From assembly GCF_014648475.1 (NCBI RefSeq), contig NZ_BMRE01000002.1, positions 124,001 to 188,000 on the forward strand: 64,000 nt of DNA. The letters are read 5' to 3'. The position numbers were made by a program, and so were the translations under genes. Within the stretch, counting starts at the first letter, position 1. Each line of letters opens with the position of its first letter. The stretch is from Lentzea flava. Lineage in GTDB: Bacteria > Actinomycetota > Actinomycetes > Mycobacteriales > Pseudonocardiaceae. The notes under the pieces were generated by a model. That model saw nothing but the letters and a program-made list of their open reading frames with translations. It was not told where the DNA came from and ran no database searches. Positions 25,943 to 34,943 of this stretch are shown here, piece after piece.

Positions 25943-27459
25943 CGGTGCCCCCCAGCACGTAGTTGCTGCCAGATGAGGAAATACGCCCTGTGGACGACGT
26001 GCGCCACCCGAGCCTGCGCGGGCGTCGCGCCGAACGAGGCGTACGAACGCCACCACCCGGCCCGTTCCAGCGCGTACGCGACCAGCTCCGGCAACGGCCG
26101 GCCGGTCAGCCCGAGCCGGCCGGGCACGTCCGGGGTGCTGCCGACGCGCAGCACCTCCTCCGTCAGATCCGGTGGCAGCGTCACCGCGCCGGACGAGACC
26201 AGCGTCAACGCCTCCAGCAGCCGCAGCTGATGAGCCTCCGGCCGGGCGAGCAGCACCTCGATCGCGTCGTGCACGCGCTGCCGTTCGCCGGGGTCGCCCG
26301 AGGCCAGCGACGTGACCGACGCCAGCGCGGCCGCCGCCTTGATGCCGTCGGCCCGCGCGCGGAACACCGCGTCCAGCCGTCCGCGCACCGCGGCGAACCC
26401 GGAGGCGTCGAACAGCACGCGCCGCAACGCACCGGCGGTCAGCGCCGGCTCGGCGTCCAGCGCAGCGAGAGCACGGCCGATGCCGTAGAGGTCGAGCTTC
26501 TCCAGCAACCTCGACCGCACGCCCGCCGGGACGTCGCAGTCCCACGAGGTGAAGAGGTCGCCGGACATCAGCATCATCGTGCGGGTGTCCGCGTCCAGGG
26601 CCGCCAGCTGCCGCAACGCCTCCGCGTCCGCCGACGTGAACTCCCCGGTCTCCGCCGACTCGGCGAGCAGGCTGATCACCGGCAGCACATCCGCGACCCG
26701 CGGCTTCAGCAGCGCCGCCTGCTTGCCCGCCAGGATCTCCGCTGCCCGCCAGACGTCGCCGTCCGATCCCTCGACGGTTTCCGGCGCCACGGCGTCGACC
26801 TTGTTCAGCGCGGCGATGGCGTTGACCGGCCCTGCCTCGCGGGAGGCGGTCGCGGCGGTGAACGCGGCCAGCGTCGAGTGGTCGTCCGCGCGGATGCCCT
26901 GCGTCACGACGTAGAGGACGGCCTCGGCGCCCGCGACCGCGTTGCGGGACACGGGATCCAGCAGTTCCTCGGTGCGCGCGACCGACGCCGCGTCCAGCGA
27001 ACCGAGACCTGGCGTGTCGATGACTGTGAAGTCACGCAGCACCGCGTTCGTCAGGTACGCCTCGATGTGCGAAACGTCTTCCACGCCAAGAGAAGCGGGG
27101 ATCATGCCGTTCGCGTCGAACGGCAGCACCTGCCGCCGGCCGTCCCGCAGCACCACTTCGATGCGGTCGACCGTTCCGTACTGATACCGCGTCACGAGCC
27201 GGGTGCACTCGCCGACGTCGGTGGGCGCGACCCGGCGGCCGATCAACGCGTTGACCAGCGTCGACTTCCCGGACTTGATCCGCCCGGCCACCGCGACCTG
27301 CAACGGCGCGTGCAGCCGCCGCAACACCTCTTGGAAACCGAGGGCGGTCTGCTGGGAAACCTGTGGTTGCAAGGCAACACACAATTGGGCCACCGCCGCG
27401 CACAGCGGACCGGCCAGTTGTTGTCCCTGCAACGCCGTCACGGGCACTGATCGTGCCAC
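25939..27459 (-). CDS. Dynamin-family GTPase (IniC-like)
   Basis: A 506-residue dynamin-like GTPase, first gene of the operon. G1 is GRIKSGKST (residues 59-67), G3 VIDTPGLGS, G4 NKVD. The remainder is helical. No clear membrane span is present, so it may need its partner for membrane contact, as proposed for paired dynamins such as IniA/IniC. GTG start at 27459, divergent from a small membrane protein with only 36 bases between the starts. Confidence 0.85.
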   Translation of the reverse strand: MARSVPVTALQGQQLAGPLCAAVAQLCVALQPQVSQQTALGFQEVLRRLHAPLQVAVAGRIKSGKSTLVNALIGRRVAPTDVGECTRLVTRYQYGTVDRIEVVLRDGRRQVLPFDANGMIPASLGVEDVSHIEAYLTNAVLRDFTVIDTPGLGSLDAASVARTEELLDPVSRNAVAGAEAVLYVVTQGIRADDHSTLAAFTAATASREAGPVNAIAALNKVDAVAPETVEGSDGDVWRAAEILAGKQAALLKPRVADVLPVISLLAESAETGEFTSADAEALRQLAALDADTRTMMLMSGDLFTSWDCDVPAGVRSRLLEKLDLYGIGRALAALDAEPALTAGALRRVLFDASGFAAVRGRLDAVFRARADGIKAAAALASVTSLASGDPGERQRVHDAIEVLLARPEAHQLRLLEALTLVSSGAVTLPPDLTEEVLRVGSTPDVPGRLGLTGRPLPELVAYALERAGWWRSYASFGATPAQARVAHVVHRAYFLIWQQLRAGGHR

Positions 27460-27495
27460 GGTTTGTGCGCGTGTGTGCGCGGGTAGCCACAGCTC

Positions 27496-27930
27496 ATGGA
27501 AGACAGCTACGTGACGTTCCTAGTGCTGGGGATCGTCCTGGTCGTCATCGACGGCCAGCTGATCTACCACAGCGGCAGGGGTTATCTGAAACGCGCCTAC
27601 GACGACGAAGAAGCCACCTCGATGATCCGGCTCGCGGTGGTGTTGTTCCACCTCGTCGTGCTGGGCTTGCTCGCGCTGGTGTCGCTCATCAGCGTCGAGA
27701 CCGGAAACGCCACCAAGGATGTCGTGATGAAGCTCGGCATCGTCCTCTTGCTGCTGGCACTGGCTCACGGCGTCACGATGGCGATCCTGGCCAGGATTCG
27801 GGACCGCCAGCTCCAACAGCAGCTCGCGGACCAGATGGCGGAGGAGCACCGCATCTACGAGGAGCGGCACGCTCACGTCGGCGAACCGCGACCCGCACCC
27901 AAGATCGAGTCGCCTTACTCAGCCCCGTAA
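27496..27930 (+). CDS. Three-span membrane protein of unknown function
   Basis: A 144-residue protein with three predicted helices (FLVLGIVLVVIDGQLIY; LAVVLFHLVVLGLLALVSLI; LGIVLLLLALAHGVTMAIL) and a charged, Gln/Glu-rich cytosolic tail (DRQLQQQLADQMAEEHRIYE). ATG at 27496. It shares a 36-bp divergent promoter region with the dynamin operon, so joint regulation is possible. Its 3' end overlaps the convergent GntR gene by 16 bases. I do not recognise the family. Confidence 0.75.
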   Translation: MEDSYVTFLVLGIVLVVIDGQLIYHSGRGYLKRAYDDEEATSMIRLAVVLFHLVVLGLLALVSLISVETGNATKDVVMKLGIVLLLLALAHGVTMAILARIRDRQLQQQLADQMAEEHRIYEERHAHVGEPRPAPKIESPYSAP

Positions 27931-28283
27931 CGGGCGCGCACGGCGTCCAGTGCCTCCCCCTCACTGGCGCCGAGCGACCGAGCGACGGCGACGAACTCCG
28001 CCGCGGCGGCGGAGAGCGGGTCCGGTGAATGCGAAGGCAGGGCAGCCACGACGGTGCCCTGCCTTCGTCCTGTCGTGAGGACGCCGTCGGTCTCCAGCTC
28101 GCGGTACGCCCGCGCGACGGTGCCGGCGGCGAGTCCGAGGTCGGCGGCGAGCTGGCGGATCGTCGGCAACCGCGACCCGACCGGCAGCACGCCACCGCTG
28201 ATCAACCTCATCAGCTGGTCGCGGACCTGACGCCACGGCGCGACGCCGTTGTCGACGTCGACGACGATTCGGGGAGCGGTCAC
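27915..28283 (-). CDS. GntR-family regulator, YtrA-type
   Basis: A 122-residue regulator: an N-terminal GntR winged helix (PWRQVRDQLMRLISGGVLPVG, then LPTIRQLAADLGLAAGTVAR) followed by a short helical dimerisation tail, the layout of the YtrA subfamily that usually controls an adjacent membrane protein or ABC transporter. The GTG start overlaps the upstream membrane protein stop (GTGA). A likely operator is the weakly symmetric TTGT (28969) ... ACAA (28990) upstream of that first gene. Confidence 0.85.
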   Translation of the reverse strand: MTAPRIVVDVDNGVAPWRQVRDQLMRLISGGVLPVGSRLPTIRQLAADLGLAAGTVARAYRELETDGVLTTGRRQGTVVAALPSHSPDPLSAAAAEFVAVARSLGASEGEALDAVRARYGAE

Positions 28284-28954
28284 CGGTTGATCTTCGTCGG
28301 CAGCGGCTTGGTGTGGGCCATCGCGATCCACGCGAGGATCCCGATGAACCCCCACTTCCCCGGGATCAGCACAGCGGCCACCGCCGCGCCGAGACCGGCC
28401 GACACGTGCACGCTGCGGGTGCGCAACGCCATGTCGACCTGCTGGTCGCCGGTGGCAGGACGGGCGACCGCCGCCCAGGTGATCACCGCGACCGCCGCCA
28501 CGGACACCCCGAGCCACAACACGCGCTGCCACTCCTGCTGGAGGCAGAGGTGGACCAGGACGCCGAGGACGATCACGATGTACGAGATCAACACACCCTT
28601 CGCCGCGATGTCGGTGAGCCCGCGCGGGACGAGTGACGCCACCCGCTGGGCGCTGCGCGGTGGCCGCAACGCGATCAGCTCGGCGAGCAGCGCGCCACCG
28701 AGCACGATGATCACGAGGCGGGTCATGTCGCTGTCGAACTCCGGGCCGAACGCACCGGCCACGTAGATCCACGGGTAGAGCAGCCGGCGCTTCCGCAGGT
28801 AGCGCACGGCGTCCGTGACCTGCGCCTCCGTGGGATCGGGCACCTGCCACTTCTTCAGCAGACGCTTGCCCGTCGACGGCGTCGGCCAGAGCATCATCGT
28901 CAGCACCAGGCCGATGGCGCCCATGATCACAACGGTCCAGGCCCACTCGGCCAT
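28280..28954 (-). CDS. Multi-span membrane protein co-transcribed with GntR regulator
   Basis: A 224-residue membrane protein with about five to six helices (first WTVVIMGAIGLVLTMMLWP; others IYVAGAFG, VIIVLGGALLAEL, YIVIVLGVLVHLCLQ, LGVSVAAVAVITWAA). ATG at 28954, behind a G-rich site; an upstream in-frame ATG (28990) precedes it without one. It is coupled to the YtrA-type regulator by a 4-base overlap and is the likely regulated target. No family recognised. Confidence 0.72.
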   Translation of the reverse strand: MAEWAWTVVIMGAIGLVLTMMLWPTPSTGKRLLKKWQVPDPTEAQVTDAVRYLRKRRLLYPWIYVAGAFGPEFDSDMTRLVIIVLGGALLAELIALRPPRSAQRVASLVPRGLTDIAAKGVLISYIVIVLGVLVHLCLQQEWQRVLWLGVSVAAVAVITWAAVARPATGDQQVDMALRTRSVHVSAGLGAAVAAVLIPGKWGFIGILAWIAMAHTKPLPTKINR

Positions 28955-29068
28955 CGCGCCCCCAAACTTTGTACCAACCCCTCGACACAATAACTCACAC
29001 TGGAGTCGTAGACGACGTCATTCCGTGGCGCGACGCGCGGAAGTTCGACCCGCACCTAACCTTGTCCA

Positions 29069-30244
29069 GTGCGGCGGTTCAGCCTGTGGATGAAGGCTCA
29101 CCCGGCGTTCGGGGACTCCCTGATCGCCGGGCTTTTGCTGATCTTCGACATGGCGGTCGCGGTCTCCGCGGTCGACCGCGGGGTGTCGTTCTCCGCGTAC
29201 CTCGCCGTCACACTCCTGATGCTCGGGCCGCTGCCGTTCCGGCGCTACCACCCGCTCGGCACCAGCTACCTGATCCTCGCGGGCGGGTTCCTGCAGCTCT
29301 TCACGCACGGCGGCGAGAGCGGCATACCGGTCCGGATGTCGGACTTCGCGCTGGCCATCGCGCTGTACACGCTCGTCGCGTACATCGGCCGCAGGTCGGC
29401 GTTGATCTACTCGGGCTGGCTGCTCGCTGGCACGCTGCTGTGGGCGGTCTTCCAGATCGCCGAGATCCAGGCCGTGTTCCTGGTGTTCATGGTCTTCGTG
29501 ATCTTCGGCTTCAGCTGGGCGATGGGCGAGTTCATCGGGGCCCGCCGCGCCTACCAGAGCGAGCTGGAACAACGCCTCAAGCTGCTCGAGACCGAACGCG
29601 ACCAGCAGGCGAAGATCGCGGTCGGCGAGGAGCGCTCCCGGATCGCCCGCGAGCTGCACGACGTGGTCGCGCACGCGGTGAGCGTCATGATCGTCCACGC
29701 GGACGGGGCCGCCTACACGATCAGGACGCAGCCGGAGGTCGCCGAGAACGCGGTCCGCACGATCGCGGAGACCGGCCGCCTCGCGCTGACCGAGATGAGG
29801 CGCCTGCTGGGCGTGCTGCGCAGCGATGACGCCGAGACGCAATGGGCTCCGCAACCCGACGCACGAGGCGTCGTCGAGCTCGCCGAGAACACCCGCGCGG
29901 CCGGCGTGCCGGTGCGGCTGGAGATCTCCGGCGACGTGGACGACCTGCCCGCGGGCGTCGGCCTGAGCGTCTACCGGATCGTGCAGGAAGCGCTGACGAA
30001 CACGATCAAGCACGCCGGCGCGGGCACGACGGCGTTGGTGCGCCTCGCCCGCACGCCGGAGGAGCTCCGGCTGGAAGTGATCGACAACGGCTTCGGCACA
30101 CCGCACGACGTGGTCAAGGTGTCCGGCGGCAACGGACTGATCGGCATGAGGGAAAGGGCTGCGGTGCTGGGCGGCGAGTTCGAGGCGGGCCCCAACCCCG
30201 GCGGGGGCTGGCGCGTGCGGGCGAGCTTCCCGCTCGCCGCATAG
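29069..30244 (+). CDS. Two-component sensor histidine kinase, NarL type
   Basis: A 391-residue sensor kinase with four to five N-terminal membrane helices and no large extracellular loop, so it probably senses a membrane or intramembrane signal. A coiled-coil linker (about 160-185) leads to the HisKA_3 phosphoacceptor His197 in RIARELHDVVAHAVSVM, and then the HATPase domain with IVQEALTNTIKHA and GGNGLIGMRERA. GTG at 29069. The response regulator starts 9 bases downstream, so they form a cognate pair. Confidence 0.9.
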   Translation: MRRFSLWMKAHPAFGDSLIAGLLLIFDMAVAVSAVDRGVSFSAYLAVTLLMLGPLPFRRYHPLGTSYLILAGGFLQLFTHGGESGIPVRMSDFALAIALYTLVAYIGRRSALIYSGWLLAGTLLWAVFQIAEIQAVFLVFMVFVIFGFSWAMGEFIGARRAYQSELEQRLKLLETERDQQAKIAVGEERSRIARELHDVVAHAVSVMIVHADGAAYTIRTQPEVAENAVRTIAETGRLALTEMRRLLGVLRSDDAETQWAPQPDARGVVELAENTRAAGVPVRLEISGDVDDLPAGVGLSVYRIVQEALTNTIKHAGAGTTALVRLARTPEELRLEVIDNGFGTPHDVVKVSGGNGLIGMRERAAVLGGEFEAGPNPGGGWRVRASFPLAA

Positions 30245-30253
30245 GGTGATCAC

Positions 30254-30910
30254 GTGATTCGGGTGCTGCTGGTCGACGACCAGGAACTCATGCGCATGGG
30301 CTTCCGCATGGTGCTGGGAGCGCAGGAGGACATCGACGTCATCGGCGAGGCCGCCGATGGTCTCGACGCGGTGCAGATGGCCGACAAGCTGCGCCCCGAC
30401 GTCGTGCTGATGGACGTCCGCATGCCCGTGCTGGACGGTGTGGAGGCGACCAAGCGCATCACCGAGGCCGACACGGCCAAGGTGCTGGTCATGACCACGT
30501 TCGACATGGACGAGTACGCGTTGTCCGCGCTGCGCAACGGTGCCAGCGGGTTCCTGCTGAAGGACACGCCGCCGTCCGACCTGGTGTCCGCCCTGCGCGC
30601 GGTCGCGTCGGGCGACGCGGTGGTCTCGCCGTCCGTCACGAAGCGGCTGCTGGGCCGGTTCCTCGGCGACGGCGGCGGTGAGCTGCGCGACGCAGGCGTG
30701 CTGGACGTGCTGACCGAACGCGAGCGCGAGGTGCTCGTGCTGATCGCGAAGGGCCTGTCCAACACGGAGATCGCCCGCAAGCTCTTCCTGTCGGAGGCGA
30801 CGGTGAAGACGCACGTCGGCCGGATCCTCGCGAAGCTGGAGCTGCGAGACCGGGTGCAGGCCGTGGTGCTCGCCTACGAGACCGGTCTCGTCCGCCCCGG
30901 CGACGCCTAG
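30254..30910 (+). CDS. Two-component response regulator, NarL/LuxR type
   Basis: A 218-residue regulator with an N-terminal receiver domain (VDDQ at 8-10, phosphoacceptor Asp54 in VVLMDVRMP, conserved Thr in MTTFD, Lys in LLKDTPP) and a C-terminal LuxR helix-turn-helix (LTEREREVLVLIAKGLSNTE, KTHVGRIL). It is the partner of the upstream kinase. Its targets are not visible, though a divergent GntR/membrane unit and the next convergent SDR are adjacent. Overlaps the SDR stop by 4 bases. Confidence 0.92.
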   Translation: MIRVLLVDDQELMRMGFRMVLGAQEDIDVIGEAADGLDAVQMADKLRPDVVLMDVRMPVLDGVEATKRITEADTAKVLVMTTFDMDEYALSALRNGASGFLLKDTPPSDLVSALRAVASGDAVVSPSVTKRLLGRFLGDGGGELRDAGVLDVLTEREREVLVLIAKGLSNTEIARKLFLSEATVKTHVGRILAKLELRDRVQAVVLAYETGLVRPGDA

Positions 30911-31827
30911 CGGTAGTCCTCCGGATCCGCGTTCACGATCGTCCCGGCGATCCGCGGCTTCACCACGTCGTCCCACCACCGGCCCCAGTCCGGCTGCGAG
31001 CCGTCGAGGTCGGTGAACCCGTACTCGCGCTTGAGCCGCCACGACGACAGGCACTGCCCGGCGAACCGCCTGCGGTTCTTGTCGGCCGCCAGGTGGGCGA
31101 GGCCGCGGCCGAGGTAGTGCGGCGTCTCGGACAGCGCGTAGTCCGGCACCTTCTCGATCGCGTCGCGCCAGTTCGCCTCGGTGACGCCGAAGGTCTCCAG
31201 CATCTGCTCGGAGCGCAGGAAGCCCGGCGTCGCCGCCACCGCCGTCACGTTCGGGTGATCTTTGAGGTCCTTCGCCAGGACCTCGCCGAACCGCCGGACG
31301 GTGTTCTTCACGGCGTCGTAGGCGAGGTTCACGAAGTACGCCTCGCCGTCCTCACCGTCGGTCACCTCGACCACGAGACCGTCGTCGGACTGGATCACGA
31401 GCGGCATCAGCTTGTGGATCGCCACGAGGTGCGACTCGACGCCGTTGCGCCACAGGTGGAGCTGCCGGTCGAGGTCGTGCTCCCAGAACTTGCCCCACTC
31501 GACGAGGTTCTCGCCGCCCCAGGCGTTGTCGACGAAGATGTCGAGCTTGTCGATCCGCGCCGCGAAAGCGTCCACATCGGACGGATCGGTGAAGTCGCAC
31601 CTGATGGCGATTCCCTCGCCACCGGCCTTGGTGACCAGGTCCGCGGTGTCCTCGATCGTCTCGGACCGGCCGACCTCGGACTGCTGCGTGCGCGTCGTGC
31701 GACCGCCGACGAACACCGTCGCCCCCGCCGCGCCCAGCTCGACCGCGATCGCCCGGCCCGCACCCCTCGTGGCGCCCGTGACGACCGCGACCTTCCCGCT
31801 CAGATCGGGTTCACTTCTTGGCGACAC
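30907..31827 (-). CDS. SDR-family oxidoreductase
   Basis: A 306-residue short-chain dehydrogenase/reductase. Cofactor motif VVTGATRGAGRA (residues 15-26); the Arg in VGGRTTRT favours NADPH. The catalytic Tyr/Lys is in VNLAYDAVKNTV. The usual NNAG is DNAW, and Ser is replaced within VVEVTDG, so the active site is atypical, as in the group with an extended C-terminus. GTG start at 31827 lies inside the end of the upstream PPOX gene (17-base overlap). Part of the TetR-PPOX-SDR operon. Confidence 0.8.
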   Translation of the reverse strand: MSPRSEPDLSGKVAVVTGATRGAGRAIAVELGAAGATVFVGGRTTRTQQSEVGRSETIEDTADLVTKAGGEGIAIRCDFTDPSDVDAFAARIDKLDIFVDNAWGGENLVEWGKFWEHDLDRQLHLWRNGVESHLVAIHKLMPLVIQSDDGLVVEVTDGEDGEAYFVNLAYDAVKNTVRRFGEVLAKDLKDHPNVTAVAATPGFLRSEQMLETFGVTEANWRDAIEKVPDYALSETPHYLGRGLAHLAADKNRRRFAGQCLSSWRLKREYGFTDLDGSQPDWGRWWDDVVKPRIAGTIVNADPEDYR

Positions 31828-32290
31828 GGCGGATTCCCCTTCCCTCGTGCCAGGACAGGACGATCATCTCGTCGCCCTCGACGGTCAGCGACACGACCTC
31901 GGTGACGTTCAGCCGGTACAGGTCGAGCTCGCCGCCCTCCGGCATCCACCCGGTGCGGTCGTAGAGGTCCTTGAGGTACTGCTCCTTGTCGGTCCAGTAC
32001 TCGGCCGTCCCGCTGATCTTCGCGTCACCTCCCGCGGTCATCGAGGCCGTGGTCGTGGTGCAGTGCAACGAAAATCGCGGATCGCGGCGCAGATCACGCG
32101 ACTTCAGCGAGTCGAGCATCATGCCGACCCACAGCTCACCGTGCGCGAAGTCCGGCTCCACACCGCTGATCCGCGGCGAGCCGTCCTTGCGCAGAGTCGC
32201 GATCAACGCGTGCCGGTCCACGGCGAACCTGCTCTCCGCGAACGCGGCCAGGTCGGGCTGTTCAGCCGTGAACTCGGCCCAGGTGGCCAT
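31811..32290 (-). CDS. Pyridoxamine-5'-phosphate-oxidase-like flavin/F420 protein
   Basis: A 159-residue split-barrel protein of the PPOX superfamily. These bind FMN, F420 or haem. The N-terminal strand segment ALIATLRKDGSPRISGVEP and the core LWVGMMLDSLKSRDLRRDPRFSLHC match the family; the RDLRRDPR block binds cofactor phosphate. The start overlaps the TetR stop by 1 base (TGATG). Regulation by the TetR protein is expected. The substrate is unknown. Confidence 0.82.
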   Translation of the reverse strand: MATWAEFTAEQPDLAAFAESRFAVDRHALIATLRKDGSPRISGVEPDFAHGELWVGMMLDSLKSRDLRRDPRFSLHCTTTTASMTAGGDAKISGTAEYWTDKEQYLKDLYDRTGWMPEGGELDLYRLNVTEVVSLTVEGDEMIVLSWHEGRGIRRVAKK

Positions 32291-32817
32291 CAGCGCATCC
32301 CCTCCAGCACCAGATCGATGTCTTCCTCCATGCGTGCCAACAGCTCCCCGCGTGGTCGTACCGACCAGTCCATCGCGATCCCGTACACCAGCGCGGCCAG
32401 CACGCGAGCCGCGTTGGGCGGCAGGTCTTCCGCCGCGCACAGGACCTCCAGCTCCGACTCCAGCACCGCGTAGTGCCGAGCCAGCAACGCCCGCAGTTCG
32501 GGGTCGATCAGGTCGACGCCCAGCTGCGCGAGGTTGTTCGTCGCGACGACGGGATCGGCCAGCCGGTCGAACCAGGTCAGCAACGCCTCGCGCACGGTGC
32601 CCGCCTCGCGCATCCGGCGGGTGACCTCCTCGGTCCCCGCTCGGGTCAGCGCCTGCAGCAGGCCGCTCTTCGACCCGAACCGCTTCGCCACCGCGCCGAC
32701 CGACACCCCGGCCTCCGCCGCCACGTCCGCCACCGTGAACTCCGGTCCGCGCCGGTCGATGACCGTCGCGGTTGCACTGAGAATCCGCTCGTCGGAGATG
32801 GTGCGAGGCCGTGCCAC
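32290..32817 (-). CDS. TetR-family transcriptional regulator
   Basis: A 175-residue repressor. The helix-turn-helix is FTVADVAAEAGVSVGAVAKRFGSKSGLLQAL (about residues 26-56), followed by a helical ligand domain. GTG at 32817 is chosen because translation from an ATG at 32865 would read through the palindromic operator at 32822-32843. It is first in an operon with the PPOX and SDR genes and divergent from a HAD gene. Autoregulation is very likely. Confidence 0.88.
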   Translation of the reverse strand: MARPRTISDERILSATATVIDRRGPEFTVADVAAEAGVSVGAVAKRFGSKSGLLQALTRAGTEEVTRRMREAGTVREALLTWFDRLADPVVATNNLAQLGVDLIDPELRALLARHYAVLESELEVLCAAEDLPPNAARVLAALVYGIAMDWSVRPRGELLARMEEDIDLVLEGMR

Positions 32818-32821
32818 CCGA

Positions 32822-32843
32822 TTAGTGAACCACAATTCACTAA
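32822..32843. promoter_or_regulatory. TetR operator
   Basis: A perfect inverted repeat TTAGTGAA-CCACAA-TTCACTAA lies 4 bases from the TetR start codon and 23 bases from the HAD start. Binding here would shut both divergent units. Confidence 0.75.
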
Positions 32844-32865
32844 CCTTCGCATAGGGTGGCTCCAC

Positions 32866-33654
32866 GTGAACTGGAGACCGCGCCTGGTCGCGTTGGACAT
32901 CGACGGAACCCTGACCACTGTCGGCTCGAACGACATCTCACCTGCAGTGAAGGCGGCCATCACGCGAGTGGCGGAACACGGCACTCATGTCGTGCTCTGC
33001 ACCGGCCGCAGCATCGTCGGCACCACACCCATTGCCCCGCAGCTGCCCACATCGCTGGCGCTGTGCGCGAACGGCGCCGTGTGGTGGAACCCGGTGAGCG
33101 ACGAGATCCTCAAGCACACGACGTTCGAACCTGGCCCGACGATCAAGACGCTGCAGGCGCTGCTGCCCGGCTCGGTGTTCGCGGTCGAGCAGACCGGCGT
33201 CGGCAGCCTCTCGCTCGGCGAGTTCCTGCCGGGCGACCTGTGGGGCGTGGTCACTCCTGCGTCGTTCGACGAGATCGCCGCCACCCCGACCGCCCGGCTG
33301 GTCATGCGCTGGCTCGACCACACACCCGCAGAGCTGGCGTTCGCCGTGCGGGAGCTGGAACTGCCGGGTGTCTCGTGGCACGTCGACCACACCGAGGCAT
33401 GGATGACCGTGGTGCCGCCGGACGTGACGAAGGGCCGGGCGCTGGAGGAGCTGCGCGTCTCGCTCGGCATCGACGCCGAGGACACGCTCGCGATCGGCGA
33501 CGGGTCCAACGACGTCGAGATGCTGCAGTGGGCCGCGCACGGCATCGCGATGGGTCAGGCGCCGGTGACCGTGCAGGAGGTGGCCGACGAGGTCACCGCG
33601 ACCGTGCTGGAGGACGGCGCGGCGGTGGCGTTGGAGCGGTTCTTCCCCGCCTAG
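32866..33654 (+). CDS. HAD-superfamily hydrolase, Cof type
   Basis: A 262-residue phosphatase of the Cof/IIB HAD group. Motif I DIDGTL (residues 11-16), motif II CTGRS, motif III Lys in [10 protein letters not shown], and motif [12 protein letters not shown] (about 208-217) are all present, so it should be active on a sugar phosphate or cofactor phosphate. GTG start at 32866 with GGGTGG upstream. It is divergent from the TetR operon across the shared palindrome. The stop overlaps the convergent LysR gene by 4 bases. Confidence 0.88.
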   Translation: MNWRPRLVALDIDGTLTTVGSNDISPAVKAAITRVAEHGTHVVLCTGRSIVGTTPIAPQLPTSLALCANGAVWWNPVSDEILKHTTFEPGPTIKTLQALLPGSVFAVEQTGVGSLSLGEFLPGDLWGVVTPASFDEIAATPTARLVMRWLDHTPAELAFAVRELELPGVSWHVDHTEAWMTVVPPDVTKGRALEELRVSLGIDAEDTLAIGDGSNDVEMLQWAAHGIAMGQAPVTVQEVADEVTATVLEDGAAVALERFFPA

Positions 33655-34517
33655 ACACAGGCCTGGACGGTCTCGCGCAGCCAGCGCTGCGCGGGGTCGG
33701 CGTCGAGCCGGGCGTGCCAGCGCATGCGGACCTCCACCTCGGGCAGATCCGCGCTGATCGGGAACCAGCGCAGGGTGCCGGGGTACTGCTCGGCGAGTCG
33801 GCGGGAGGCGAGGCCGACGTAGTCGCTCGACGCCACCAGCTGGACGGCCGCGGAGTAGAAGGGCACGACCGCCGCGACGTGCCGGTGCAGGCCCGCGGCT
33901 TGCAGCGCCACGTCCAGCGGGCCGCGCACCCTGCCTCGACGCGACACCGACACGTGCGGGTAGCGGCAGAGCTGCCGCAGCGTCGGGCGATTCCCGAGTG
34001 GGCTGTCAGCGCGGACGATGCCGACCATCCGTTCGCGGAAGAGCACGACGGACCGGATGTCGGACTCGGTGTCGTCTCCGGCGCCGATGTCGAGGTCGAC
34101 GGACCCGTCCCGCAACGCCTCGGCGCTCTCGTCGCCCTCGGCCACGAACCGCAGCACCACGCCGGGCGCCTGCGCGGCCACGGCCTTGACCAGCGGCGTC
34201 ACCACACCTTCCGCCACCCGGATGGTGAACGTCCGCCGCAGCTCGCCGGGGTCGAGCTCCTTGGCGTTGATCAACGCGGAGGCCTCGTCGAGCAGCGAGC
34301 GGACCCTCGGTGCGACGCGCAGCGCGTACGGCGTCGGTGCCATCCCCCGGCCGGCGCGGACCAGGATCGGGTCGTTCATCGCCCGCCGCAGCCGTGCCAA
34401 CGCCCTGCTGGTCGCCGGGATGGACAGGTGCAGGCGCTCGGCGGCTGTGGTGACGCTGTTGTCCTGCAGCAGTGCGTCGAACACGCGCAGGAGGTTCAGA
34501 TCGAGCTGGTCCGGCAT
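33651..34517 (-). CDS. LysR-family transcriptional regulator
   Basis: A 288-residue regulator: winged helix at residues 1-65 ([37 protein letters not shown]) and an effector-binding domain. It is of the NodD/PcpR-like group with [13 protein letters not shown] at 34517. It is divergent from the darcynin gene across a 75-bp region with LysR-type symmetry, the usual arrangement of a LysR regulator and its target. Confidence 0.9.
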   Translation of the reverse strand: MPDQLDLNLLRVFDALLQDNSVTTAAERLHLSIPATSRALARLRRAMNDPILVRAGRGMAPTPYALRVAPRVRSLLDEASALINAKELDPGELRRTFTIRVAEGVVTPLVKAVAAQAPGVVLRFVAEGDESAEALRDGSVDLDIGAGDDTESDIRSVVLFRERMVGIVRADSPLGNRPTLRQLCRYPHVSVSRRGRVRGPLDVALQAAGLHRHVAAVVPFYSAAVQLVASSDYVGLASRRLAEQYPGTLRWFPISADLPEVEVRMRWHARLDADPAQRWLRETVQACV

Positions 34518-34519
34518 GT

Positions 34520-34554
34520 TTGCATCGTATGCAACTCAACCTTGCTGAAGTTGC
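34520..34554. promoter_or_regulatory. LysR binding region between LysR and darcynin genes
   Basis: TTGCAT-CGT-ATGCAA (34520-34534) is a perfect T-N11-A palindrome beside the LysR start. A second inverted repeat GCAACT ... AGTTGC (34531-34536 and 34549-34554) overlaps it toward the darcynin gene. Confidence 0.6.
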
Positions 34555-34592
34555 GTGGCACGAAAGCCTGGCCGGTTTCTAGCGTCGTGACC

Positions 34593-34943
34593 ATGACCTT
34601 TGAAGCGAAGCTGACCGCGTTCATGCTCATCAAGGCCACGCCGAAGTGGCTGTCCCTCACCGTCCCGCAGCGGTTCGAGGCGTTCGAGACCGAGATCCTG
34701 CCCGTGCTGCGGGAGAAGGTCGACGGCGTGCGATCGCGCTTCTACGACACGGAGTTCTACTCGGTGCGGGTGAGCGACGTCTGGGTGTGGGAGGCGCGCG
34801 ACCACGAGTCGTACCAGCTGCTCGTGGACGCGCTGCGGGAAACCCCGTTCTGGGACCACTACTTCGAGGTGGTCGATGTGCTGGTCGGCGTGGAGGACGC
34901 GTACGCCAAGAACAACGGCCGAGAGCCCGTCGCCACCGTCTAG
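34593..34943 (+). CDS. Darcynin-family protein
   Basis: A 116-residue cytosolic protein of the small darcynin family (about 100-130 residues), a ferredoxin-like fold of unknown function, often next to LysR regulators. Segments [15 protein letters not shown] and [20 protein letters not shown] fit the family. ATG at 34593. The stop codon shares the palindrome CTAG with the convergent PPOX gene. Likely induced or repressed by the divergent LysR regulator. Confidence 0.78.
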   Translation: MTFEAKLTAFMLIKATPKWLSLTVPQRFEAFETEILPVLREKVDGVRSRFYDTEFYSVRVSDVWVWEARDHESYQLLVDALRETPFWDHYFEVVDVLVGVEDAYAKNNGREPVATV

